Positions 57,817 to 64,000 of a DNA stretch of 64,000 nucleotides are shown here, piece after piece. Within the stretch, counting starts at the first letter, position 1. Every line of letters starts with the position of its first letter. Position numbers and translations under genes: made by a program. Source of the stretch: JAUIIK01 sp041390865. GTDB taxonomy: Bacteria > Chloroflexota > Chloroflexia > Thermomicrobiales > CFX8. The notes under the pieces were generated by a model. It did not search any database and was not told the origin of the DNA. It saw only the letters and a program-made list of their open reading frames with translations. Location of the stretch: the NCBI GenBank assembly GCA_041390865.1, contig JAWKPC010000002.1, forward strand, positions 310,001-374,000, read 5' to 3'.

Positions 57817-60735
57817 TCAGGTTTCGCCATCCAGAATGTTGTTTTGATGCGCCCAGGTGGTCAGCTCGACGCGGTTGCTGACGCCGGCTTTTCCGAGCAT
57901 GTTCCCGACGTGGGTGCTGACGGTTCGCGGGCTGATGAACAGGCTTTCGGCGATCTCGTTGTCGGTCTTGCCGTTGACGATCAGCTTGAGAACCTCCAAC
58001 TCGCGCCGCGTGAGATTCCCGGGCCGGTTATCGCTCTGCTTCTTGAGCAACGCCTCGAGCCGGTTCGCGGATGGCGTCGCTCCCAGTTCGGCCAGCTGCT
58101 GGTGCAGGGTTTCGATCTCCTCGCGATAACCGTTCGCACCGCTTTCCGATGCACTGGCGATCTCATAGCTGATTATCCGGCTTTGAGCTTCGACGAGGCT
58201 GAGCTGGCAGCGTGCCGCGATGCTGATCGCTTCTTCGATCGATTTTCTGGCTTGCTCGGTGTGGCCTTGCTTCTGGTGGGCCCGGGCGAGAATCTGCAAG
58301 CCTTCGATCAAGGGCAGCATGTTGTTGATCCGGCGGGCGTGACCGACGACCGATTCGGCGATGTCTCCGGCACTCCGGGCGTCGCCGGTTGCCAGCATGA
58401 GCCGGGCGCGGTTGAGGTCGAGTAGCAACTCTCCCGGAACGTGCGGCTTGAGCTCAAGCTCGCGGTCGAGCGCGCCGATCCATTCCCGGGCGTTGTCGAA
58501 CGTTTTCGAGGCAATCGCGATTCGTGCACGCAGGTCGGCCGCCATGATCCAGGGCTGATAGCCGTGCTCTTCAGCCGGCGCTGCCGGGCTTGGCGCCAGG
58601 AAATCGAGAATTGATGAGGCTCGATCCATATCCCCGCGCAAGAATGCGTATTCTGCTCCGATGACCGACACATTCTCTTTTCGCGCCTGCGGCCGCGATT
58701 CGGTCTGGATCCGGATCGGATCGAGGAGAAACTCTTCCGCTTTGTCCCATTCCCCACGCAGCAGGTACCAGAGACCGAATTCGGGCGTGCATTCGCAGGG
58801 GGCCGGCTCCAGTCCGACCCTGCGATTGCCTTCCGCGTCGAGCCGCCGCCCCCAGGCAATGAGATCCCGTATCTGTTCGGGGCGATGGAGGTTCGCGAAG
58901 AGGTCGACGCGCATGAAGGCGACCGATGTGTACGGCGCGGCCATGTCCAGCTGGCCGATTTCCTCCATGATCGCAACAGCGTCGCGCATCATCGACGGCG
59001 CGCTCCCGGGCCTGCCTCTGGCGACGTCGGCTGTGGCTTTCATCGCCCGGGCCAGTGCCCGGTAACCCGGGTTATCGACCTTGTCGAGGATGGATTCGAG
59101 ATCCTGGACGAGGCTGTCAACCGAAGCCAGATCGCTGTCGGTGGCCGCGCAGTAGAGCGCGCAAACCAGGGCATTGGCCAGGGTTGGCCAGTCCTGCCGT
59201 TGCTTCAGATCGGGGATCAGGTCGTCGAGAATGTCCCGGGCGTCGTCCCTGCGGCCGGTTTCGTAGAGGATTGTCGCATGGCGTTGACGGGCTTTCCCTC
59301 GTGTTCCGGCATCTTCGCGGACGAATGCGCGGGCCGCGACTCTCTCATACTCCCGAATCGCGGCCGTGGCGTCACTCCGGACAAGGCTGTCGGCGTACTG
59401 AAGCCGGAGCATGTCCTGGCGGGCTTCGCTGCCGATGCCCTGTGCCGCCAGCTCCAATGCCTTCCGGTAGAACTGAGTTGCGTCGACCATATCGAAGAAA
59501 CGGGTGGCCTCATGGCCGGCCCGCTCGAAGGCGTCAACGGCCGTTTCAAGCTCGCCGGCGGCTTCGGCGTGCCGGGCGATATCGAGCGACGATCCGCCCG
59601 GCCTGCATGATTTCCGAAGCGCTTCGAGCACGGCGCGGTGGCGCTGTCGCCGCCGGAGACCAGACTGGGTCTCGGTGAGGAGCTGGCGGACGACGCCGTA
59701 CCGGAATCGAAGCCGGCTGTTTTGCTCCTCGACCAGAATCCCGGCATCGAGGGCTTCTTCGAGATCACGGATCAACGCTTCGGTATCCAGTTCGGACACG
59801 TCGTCGAGCAGGTCCAGATCGAAGGTGTCGCCGATGATCGATGCCAGCTCGATCGTTTCCCGGGCTCTGGCAGAGAGTTGGTCCAGGCGGTATTCGGCGA
59901 GATGCCTCAAGGAGAATGAGAGCGTGTCGAGCCGTCTGGTCGTCAGCGCTTTTTCTACGTCTTCTCCGGTCTCGATGCCCTCAAGCATCTCGACGGCATA
60001 GAGCGGGTTGCCGCCGCTCCACTGCTGGATATGCTCTGACAGCGCGTTGGTCAGATCGGGAGAGAGGTCGGGAAATCGGGAATCGAGGATCTGCCGGATG
60101 CCTTCACCGCCTAGCGGTTCCAGCTCGATCGAGTGGGCCGGCGTGTCTCGCAGCAACGCCGGGACGAACGAAGCGATCGGCTGGCCATCTCGCAACGGCG
60201 TTTCGCATGCCATGACGATCGTGATCGGGAGACCGGATGCCTGCCTCGCGATCGAGAGCAGAAGATCGAGCGACGATGTGTCGGCCCACTGGATATCGTC
60301 GAAGACGAGAGCCATCGCCTGGCTCTCCGTTCCGTCGAGGATGGCCCGGGCGGTCTGCTGAATCAGGACATTGGGGCCCGGCGCTGCCGGTGTTCGTTTG
60401 CCGAGCGGCGCTGGAATCGTCTCATCGAGCATGCGGCCGTGCTCGATCAGTGATACCCAGGGAGCGTAGGAAGGGCTGGAAGGATGGCAGGTAACGCGCG
60501 CTCGAAACGCCGCGTTACCGGTTGCCTCACCGGCGTCGAAGGCGGTGCGGAGCAGGTCGCTCTTGCCCATGCCGATCTCTCCGACCACCAGAACGATCGC
60601 CGCATCGTCCGGTGACGCCAGTTGTATTGCGGGCACCAGGAGACCTAGTGCCTCATCTCGTTCGACGAGGTCCGGTTGGGCGGGATTGTGTCCCGGATGT
60701 GCCGGAACCGGGGGCATGGACAGTCCCGTTCGCAT
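57817..60735 (-). CDS. Large ATPase-LuxR transcriptional regulator (LAL/MalT type)
   Basis: This 972-residue regulator is intact. Walker A is VVGEIGMGKSDLL (about residues 50-62) and Walker B is MALVFDDIQWADTSS, the D-D-x-x-W-A-D motif that is scrambled in the relative at 39946. A winged-helix/helical NACHT-like portion follows, then many 40-residue TPR-like helix pairs (for example LANALVCALYCAATDSDLAS). The C-terminal LuxR HTH reads LTRRELEVLKLIVNGKTDNE followed by LFISPRTVSTHVGNMLGKAG. It is an ATP-driven switch; the signal and targets are unknown. No regulated neighbour is obvious, although the two unknown genes upstream share its strand. Confidence 0.9.
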   Translation of the reverse strand: MRTGLSMPPVPAHPGHNPAQPDLVERDEALGLLVPAIQLASPDDAAIVLVVGEIGMGKSDLLRTAFDAGEATGNAAFRARVTCHPSSPSYAPWVSLIEHGRMLDETIPAPLGKRTPAAPGPNVLIQQTARAILDGTESQAMALVFDDIQWADTSSLDLLLSIARQASGLPITIVMACETPLRDGQPIASFVPALLRDTPAHSIELEPLGGEGIRQILDSRFPDLSPDLTNALSEHIQQWSGGNPLYAVEMLEGIETGEDVEKALTTRRLDTLSFSLRHLAEYRLDQLSARARETIELASIIGDTFDLDLLDDVSELDTEALIRDLEEALDAGILVEEQNSRLRFRYGVVRQLLTETQSGLRRRQRHRAVLEALRKSCRPGGSSLDIARHAEAAGELETAVDAFERAGHEATRFFDMVDATQFYRKALELAAQGIGSEARQDMLRLQYADSLVRSDATAAIREYERVAARAFVREDAGTRGKARQRHATILYETGRRDDARDILDDLIPDLKQRQDWPTLANALVCALYCAATDSDLASVDSLVQDLESILDKVDNPGYRALARAMKATADVARGRPGSAPSMMRDAVAIMEEIGQLDMAAPYTSVAFMRVDLFANLHRPEQIRDLIAWGRRLDAEGNRRVGLEPAPCECTPEFGLWYLLRGEWDKAEEFLLDPIRIQTESRPQARKENVSVIGAEYAFLRGDMDRASSILDFLAPSPAAPAEEHGYQPWIMAADLRARIAIASKTFDNAREWIGALDRELELKPHVPGELLLDLNRARLMLATGDARSAGDIAESVVGHARRINNMLPLIEGLQILARAHQKQGHTEQARKSIEEAISIAARCQLSLVEAQSRIISYEIASASESGANGYREEIETLHQQLAELGATPSANRLEALLKKQSDNRPGNLTRRELEVLKLIVNGKTDNEIAESLFISPRTVSTHVGNMLGKAGVSNRVELTTWAHQNNILDGET

Positions 60736-60802
60736 TCAGCGTGTACGAGCACCGGGTGTCAATTGTTCACAGAATGCGAATCGCTGCAATAGCCAGAATG
60801 TT

Positions 60803-61345
60803 TCAGGTTTGATCCCACCGATTTCCGAAGCAGGAGACATCGCTCGTCGGGACGTAGATTGGCCCTCCGAGCTTCGCCGGCGTCTGATTATTGTGGAAGC
60901 GGACGTTGATGAGGTGGAAGAAGTCTCGTTCGTCCGAGCAGAGGGGATAGCGCTGCTTCAGCGCCGTGACGAGATCCGGATTCCAGCCGCCACCGTTGGT
61001 GCAGCTGTTGTAGTCGAGCCACTGATCCCAGCTGACTTCCTCGCCGGTGATAACCGAAGCGCCGACCGCCACCAGCCAGCGCCGGTTCGGGCCGCCGGAG
61101 AGCACGATGGCTGAAGATTCCGGAGGGCGCGGCACCCGGAACGACGCTTCTCCTTCCACTTGCCGGCCATCCACCAGCGTGGCGTTGAGAAGCCGGGTGT
61201 AGCGGGGCGGGGAGAACGGGATACATTCCTGACTGCTGTCGATGTCGCCGCAAATGGTCGCGGCTCCATTGATCGACACGAGCACGGGCACGTCGAGGTT
61301 GAGTCCTGTAGCCTCGTACAATAGCATCTCAAACAAGTCGGACAT
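60803..61345 (-). CDS. Unknown protein, paralogue of the 61453 gene
   Basis: This 180-residue soluble protein without signal or membrane span has a beta-rich pattern: DVPVLVSINGAATICGDIDS, RRWLVAVGASVITGEEVSWD, YNSCTNGGGWNPDLV and the end VPTSDVSCFGNRW. The order of an N-terminal strand pair, an N-G-G-x-W segment and a C-terminal C-(F/C)-G-(N/D)-x-W motif is the same as in the gene upstream, so I infer that they are diverged paralogues. The start ATG 61345 has GGAG six bases before. It is in an operon-like order 61453 then 60803 upstream of the large LuxR gene. Family unknown. Confidence 0.65.
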   Translation of the reverse strand: MSDLFEMLLYEATGLNLDVPVLVSINGAATICGDIDSSQECIPFSPPRYTRLLNATLVDGRQVEGEASFRVPRPPESSAIVLSGGPNRRWLVAVGASVITGEEVSWDQWLDYNSCTNGGGWNPDLVTALKQRYPLCSDERDFFHLINVRFHNNQTPAKLGGPIYVPTSDVSCFGNRWDQT

Positions 61346-61452
61346 GCTTGACTCCGATCTCCTGTGACCCGGCGTGTCTCAGAGCGAGGGCGGGTAACGA
61401 CGGATGTGGCCGCATGTAGACGCAGTGTCCCTGGCCAGTCCGGCGGGAAGAG

Positions 61453-61947
61453 CTACCAGACATCACCGCAGCAGTTGATCTCGTCCATATTAAAGGTGAT
61501 GGCTCGAGAGACGACTCCACCATCGAACGTCACCAGCTTCAAATAGATATAGACATTCGGGTCGTCGTGGGTGAAGCCTGCCGGCCAGTTGCCGCCGTTC
61601 TTCTGATCGTTCATCTTGTAGAACTCATCGCTCGTGATCCGGACACCCGAAAGGCTGTGGTTGCCATCGATGATGAACCAGAACAACGGCTCGCCGTCAG
61701 CTTCGCCGGCGCTTGCGACGTGACGGACGCAAGCTCGCGGGAACCGATAGGTCGGGCCGCCTTCGGGGTGTTCTGTGCTCGTCGCGACCGGGAGGAGCGA
61801 GAGCATCTTGCTGTTGGACTGCTGGACGTCGATGGTCCCGACGTAGCTCGGCGCGTCCTCGGCCTTCGGCGTAATGATGACGATGACTTTCTCGTCGTTG
61901 TTCTCGCGCGCCGTCTCGATCAGATCAACCAGCAATTGCTCCGCCAT
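61453..61947 (-). CDS. Unknown protein, paralogue of the 60803 gene
   Basis: This 164-residue soluble protein begins with an alpha helix and strand (MAEQLLVDLIETARENNDEK, then VIVIITPKAEDAPSYVGTID), then FIIDGNHSLSGVRITSDEFY, KMNDQKNGGNWPAGF and the end INCCGDVW. Parts match the protein at 60803 (see there). The start ATG 61947 follows AGGGGAG by six bases; ATG 61953 is less well placed. An AT-rich promoter-like stretch lies upstream (61999-62029). I do not recognise the family. Confidence 0.65.
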   Translation of the reverse strand: MAEQLLVDLIETARENNDEKVIVIITPKAEDAPSYVGTIDVQQSNSKMLSLLPVATSTEHPEGGPTYRFPRACVRHVASAGEADGEPLFWFIIDGNHSLSGVRITSDEFYKMNDQKNGGNWPAGFTHDDPNVYIYLKLVTFDGGVVSRAITFNMDEINCCGDVW

Positions 61948-61998
61948 GCTCATCTCCCCTGTCCGGATGCGATCCATATATTGCTGATAGGCACTGTT

Positions 61999-62029
61999 AG
62001 TATAAATAGATTGTACAATGTTTGTTCAA
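61999..62029 (-). promoter_or_regulatory. Possible promoter with embedded palindrome
   Basis: On the minus strand TTGAAC (62029-62024) and TATACT (62004-61999) are 19 bases apart, a little wide for sigma-70. A perfect 10-base palindrome ATTGTACAAT (62010-62019) sits between them and could be an operator. It points to the unknown genes at 61947 and 61345. Confidence 0.4.
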
Positions 62030-62172
62030 GACGGCGCATTTGGCCGACACTCCCTGTAGGCAGAGTGTAGAACCGGGTATCCGGCATCGCATCAGTAGAT
62101 CTACGGATTTATTGGCTTCCCGCCGCCGTCCGCCGGGAGCGATCAGGGGCGACATCGTCCATGTGGACGGCG

Positions 62173-62625
62173 CTAGCCGAGACGGAAAACCGGGTGGTCC
62201 GCGGCTTCGGCAACGAACGATTCGGCGGGATCATCCGGACCACAATCGAAATAAGGGCGGGTAACCGGCACGCGTTCGACGTATCGCTTCAGTACGGGTG
62301 CGGCGTCCTGCGGGCCGAGCTCGGTAATCGATACGATTTCAGACGCACGTCCTCGCGTCAGCTTTACTCTCCCTGCCGCGCGCGCATTCTTGACCCAGTT
62401 GACCGGTCCGTATGGAGCGACCAGCCAGCGTTGATTTCCATCTTCGACAAGGGTGACCGGCGTCGAATGCATCCGACCCGTCTTGCGCCCGGGAACGCTC
62501 AGGATGCAGGTCGTTCCCGGTTTGATTCCGACCCGGATCAGCGCTTTCATCAGCAGATTGACGAGGCGGCGGATCATCCCGAGCCTGTAGACGGGGCGCG
62601 AGCCATCACCAGTCACTGTGGTCAC
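62173..62625 (-). CDS. Ddn/deazaflavin-dependent nitroreductase-like protein
   Basis: This 150-residue split-barrel protein has TTCILSVPGRKTGRMHSTPV as the family's T-x-G-R-K-T/S-G-x-x-x-x-T-P signature, followed by the GNQRWLVAPYGPVNWVKNAR strand-helix. Ddn-type enzymes pass hydride from coenzyme F420 to quinones or nitro compounds; the C-terminal part is short here, and no substrate can be inferred. GTG 62625 is the chosen start; it overlaps the upstream gene by 20 bases. Confidence 0.82.
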   Translation of the reverse strand: MTTVTGDGSRPVYRLGMIRRLVNLLMKALIRVGIKPGTTCILSVPGRKTGRMHSTPVTLVEDGNQRWLVAPYGPVNWVKNARAAGRVKLTRGRASEIVSITELGPQDAAPVLKRYVERVPVTRPYFDCGPDDPAESFVAEAADHPVFRLG

Positions 62626-62920
62626 CTTTCTCGCATATCTGGATCGATGGTCCTCTGGATACGGCTTCCATGATGCGCTGGATCAGGGTCTCGAACGGGT
62701 GCGATTCGACGACCGGTAGGCCACGGGCCCTGGCTTCGCCGGCGCCCCGGTTGCTGAAGGGGGACTTAGCCCGCGCTTCGGCGCGCAGCTCCTCGTTCGG
62801 CCGGTCTGCCGGGCCATGCCGGATGAAGCCGTTGTCCTGCCGCTCTCCGAGACTCCTCCCGATGAGCAGGATATCCCAGTGGCGCGCGGGCGAATCGGGA
62901 TGGATGTCGATCGGGTGCAT
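62606..62920 (-). CDS. Small protein of unknown function overlapping the Ddn-like gene
   Basis: This 104-residue protein begins MHPIDIHPDSPARHWDILLI and contains GRSLGERQDNGFIRHG, a charged helix EELRAEARAKSPF and a closing ETLIQRIMEAVSRGPSIQIC. No signal or span. The start at 62920 has a weak site. The 20-base overlap with the Ddn-like start suggests translational coupling, but a real product is not certain. Confidence 0.5.
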   Translation of the reverse strand: MHPIDIHPDSPARHWDILLIGRSLGERQDNGFIRHGPADRPNEELRAEARAKSPFSNRGAGEARARGLPVVESHPFETLIQRIMEAVSRGPSIQICEKGDHSDW

Positions 62921-62985
62921 TGGTCGATGATCCTACATGAATGGCCGGGCTGCAGGCGGCATCATAGACCGGATTGGCCTGTCCG

Positions 62986-63771
62986 TCAGGCGGGGATGGG
63001 CCGATCTTCGGGTTGCTCCCCAGCTTCCCGTTCACTCAGCTGCCGGTAGATGATCCCGGCCTGCCGGCGATCCTTGACGTTGAGCTTCCGGAGAATGCGG
63101 TGGACGTGGTTCTTGACCGTCCCGGTCGAGATGAAGAGATCGTCGGCGATCTCCTGGTTCGATTTGCCCTTGCTGATTTCCAGCGCGACTTCTTCCTCGC
63201 GTTGCGACAGCGGTACGGGATCTTCAGGCACGAGCTGGAAATGGCCGAGCTGCTCGCTCAGCTCGACGAGGCGGGCAAGCAAAGGAGCGGTGAGGTCCTC
63301 TCCGAGGCGAGGCTGTCCCCGGGCCACCATCCGCACGACGTTGAGCAGCTGATCCGTGGATTCATGGCTGTAGACATACCCGTGCGCGCCGGATTCCAGA
63401 TATCGGATATTGCAGATCGGATTCGCCGGAACTCCCGAAACGACAATCGATGCGCCGGTCTGGTGAGCCTGTATTGCGCGTATTCGTTCGACGGTCGCTA
63501 AGACCGTTGATTGATGGGAAAGAACGATGACGGATTGGTCCAGGTAATCGAGTTCCGGGAGCGGATCGTCCGGGATATTCCCGGCGAACGCCATGTCGCT
63601 CGTCTGCTCGATGCATATCTGCAGTGATTCGCCGTGCAATCGCTCGTAACCATCCAGCGCCACGCTGATCGGGTCGGCGGTATCTTGCCGCTCGAACGGC
63701 CAGGCGGATGATCGAGCAGACCAGTTCGCGGGTGCCAGAGCGTCAGCCTGAAGCGCATCATGTTGCAGCAT
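62986..63771 (-). CDS. NarL/FixJ-like LuxR regulator with degenerate receiver
   Basis: This 261-residue protein has a C-terminal LuxR HTH (LSQREEEVALEISKGKSNQE, then LFISTGTVKNHVHRILRKLN). The N-terminal part keeps receiver-like elements: SVIVLSHQS as a central strand and GASIVVSGVPANPICNIRYL plus GAHGYVYSHESTDQLLNVVR, matching strand 4, helix 4, strand 5 and helix 5 of response regulators. The acidic pair and phospho-Asp are not visible, and the usual switch Lys is replaced in VYSHES, so control is probably independent of phosphorylation. The start ATG 63771 follows AAGGAG. Confidence 0.8.
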   Translation of the reverse strand: MLQHDALQADALAPANWSARSSAWPFERQDTADPISVALDGYERLHGESLQICIEQTSDMAFAGNIPDDPLPELDYLDQSVIVLSHQSTVLATVERIRAIQAHQTGASIVVSGVPANPICNIRYLESGAHGYVYSHESTDQLLNVVRMVARGQPRLGEDLTAPLLARLVELSEQLGHFQLVPEDPVPLSQREEEVALEISKGKSNQEIADDLFISTGTVKNHVHRILRKLNVKDRRQAGIIYRQLSEREAGEQPEDRPIPA

Positions 63772-63899
63772 TCCAGATCTCCTTGTCTGTCGACGAACGC
63801 GCTGATGATGGACCGCGTCGTTGTCGCTATCAAGTGGTGGCGATGGATCGAACCACCGCCGGCGGGGCTGATGGAACGGATGCCGATCGGCCGGAGATG

Positions 63900-64000
63900 T
63901 CAGGTTGCCATGAGATGGGAGAGAATCTCGACGAGCCGGTAGGTGCCCGTTCCTGTTTCACCGGTCGGGTGAAACGCCGGAACGGTCCGGCTCAGCCAAC
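63900..64000 (-). CDS. 3' end of a gene cut by the right window edge
   Basis: The minus strand entering from 64000 reads WLSRTVPAFHPTGETGTGTY followed by RLVEILSHLMAT and TGA at 63900-63902. This is a natural-looking C-terminus with no start in view. Not enough sequence is present to name it. Confidence 0.5.
   Translation of the reverse strand, partial: WLSRTVPAFHPTGETGTGTYRLVEILSHLMAT

Noticed and set aside
1..64000. tRNA or rRNA genes
   Set aside because: I found no cloverleaf with a GGTTCGAxTCC-type T-arm and no rRNA-like conserved stretch; a covariance search would be decisive.

Overview
The window is a GC-rich, densely coded bacterial chromosome segment with no rRNA, tRNA, phage, transposase or CRISPR array that I could find. 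Several features together suggest a soil-type or thermophilic member of Chloroflexota close to Thermomicrobia: deazaflavin/F420-type enzymes, two very large ATPase-LuxR regulators of the MalT/LAL type, secreted metzincin and FG-GAP proteins, a sortase beside an LPXTG substrate, many GTG starts, and fold-back intergenic repeats. This placement is inference from gene content, not a phylogenetic result.

Layout. 1-3,600 is partly eroded. It holds a possible gene end at the left edge, a small membrane protein, a SnoaL-like pseudogene with an in-frame TAG, a Fur-box-controlled membrane protein, a gene graveyard and a GNAT acetyltransferase. 3,600-9,250 has a seven-repeat FG-GAP surface protein (frameshifted) and two aminotransferase-fold genes, one lacking the PLP lysine. 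9,460-14,200 has an unknown protein, a P-loop kinase, a sarcosine oxidase-like flavoenzyme between fold-back repeats, a cupin and an ABM monooxygenase. 14,400-22,700 has two large secreted metallopeptidase-like proteins around an MscS channel and a degenerate aspartoacylase-like protein. 22,800-29,500 is small-molecule enzymology: VOC, LLM oxidoreductase, RraA-like, chloramphenicol-phosphotransferase-like and an APH-like kinase.

29,780-30,820 is a compact transcription unit made only of five micro-ORFs, with its own consensus promoter and terminator. It is the most unusual locus here. 31,300-35,500 carries sucA-sucB of the TCA cycle. 35,800-43,900 has an XRE regulator, a GNAT, an M24 peptidase, a small membrane-anchored protein and a 995-residue LuxR ATPase. 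44,000-49,300 has an SDR, an MFS exporter and a GntR-flanked pair: CapA-like metallophosphatase and ureidoglycine aminohydrolase-like bicupin. 49,500-52,600 is a TetR-MMPL transporter unit with an 18-bp perfect palindromic operator. 52,700-57,800 has a nucleotidyltransferase, a sortase with its LPXTG/DUF4397 substrate, a coiled-coil repeat protein and an HpaI-type aldolase. 57,800-64,000 has a second 972-residue LuxR ATPase, a pair of related unknown proteins, a Ddn-like protein, a NarL-type regulator and a gene cut by the right edge.

A caution runs through the annotation. At least eight one-base indels, mostly deletions and mostly at or beside short homopolymers, break otherwise clean genes (near 5,624, 15,616, 42,391, 42,486, 51,379, 51,645, 52,054 and 52,461). 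They may be assembly errors rather than biology, so the broken genes are described as the proteins they would encode if repaired.
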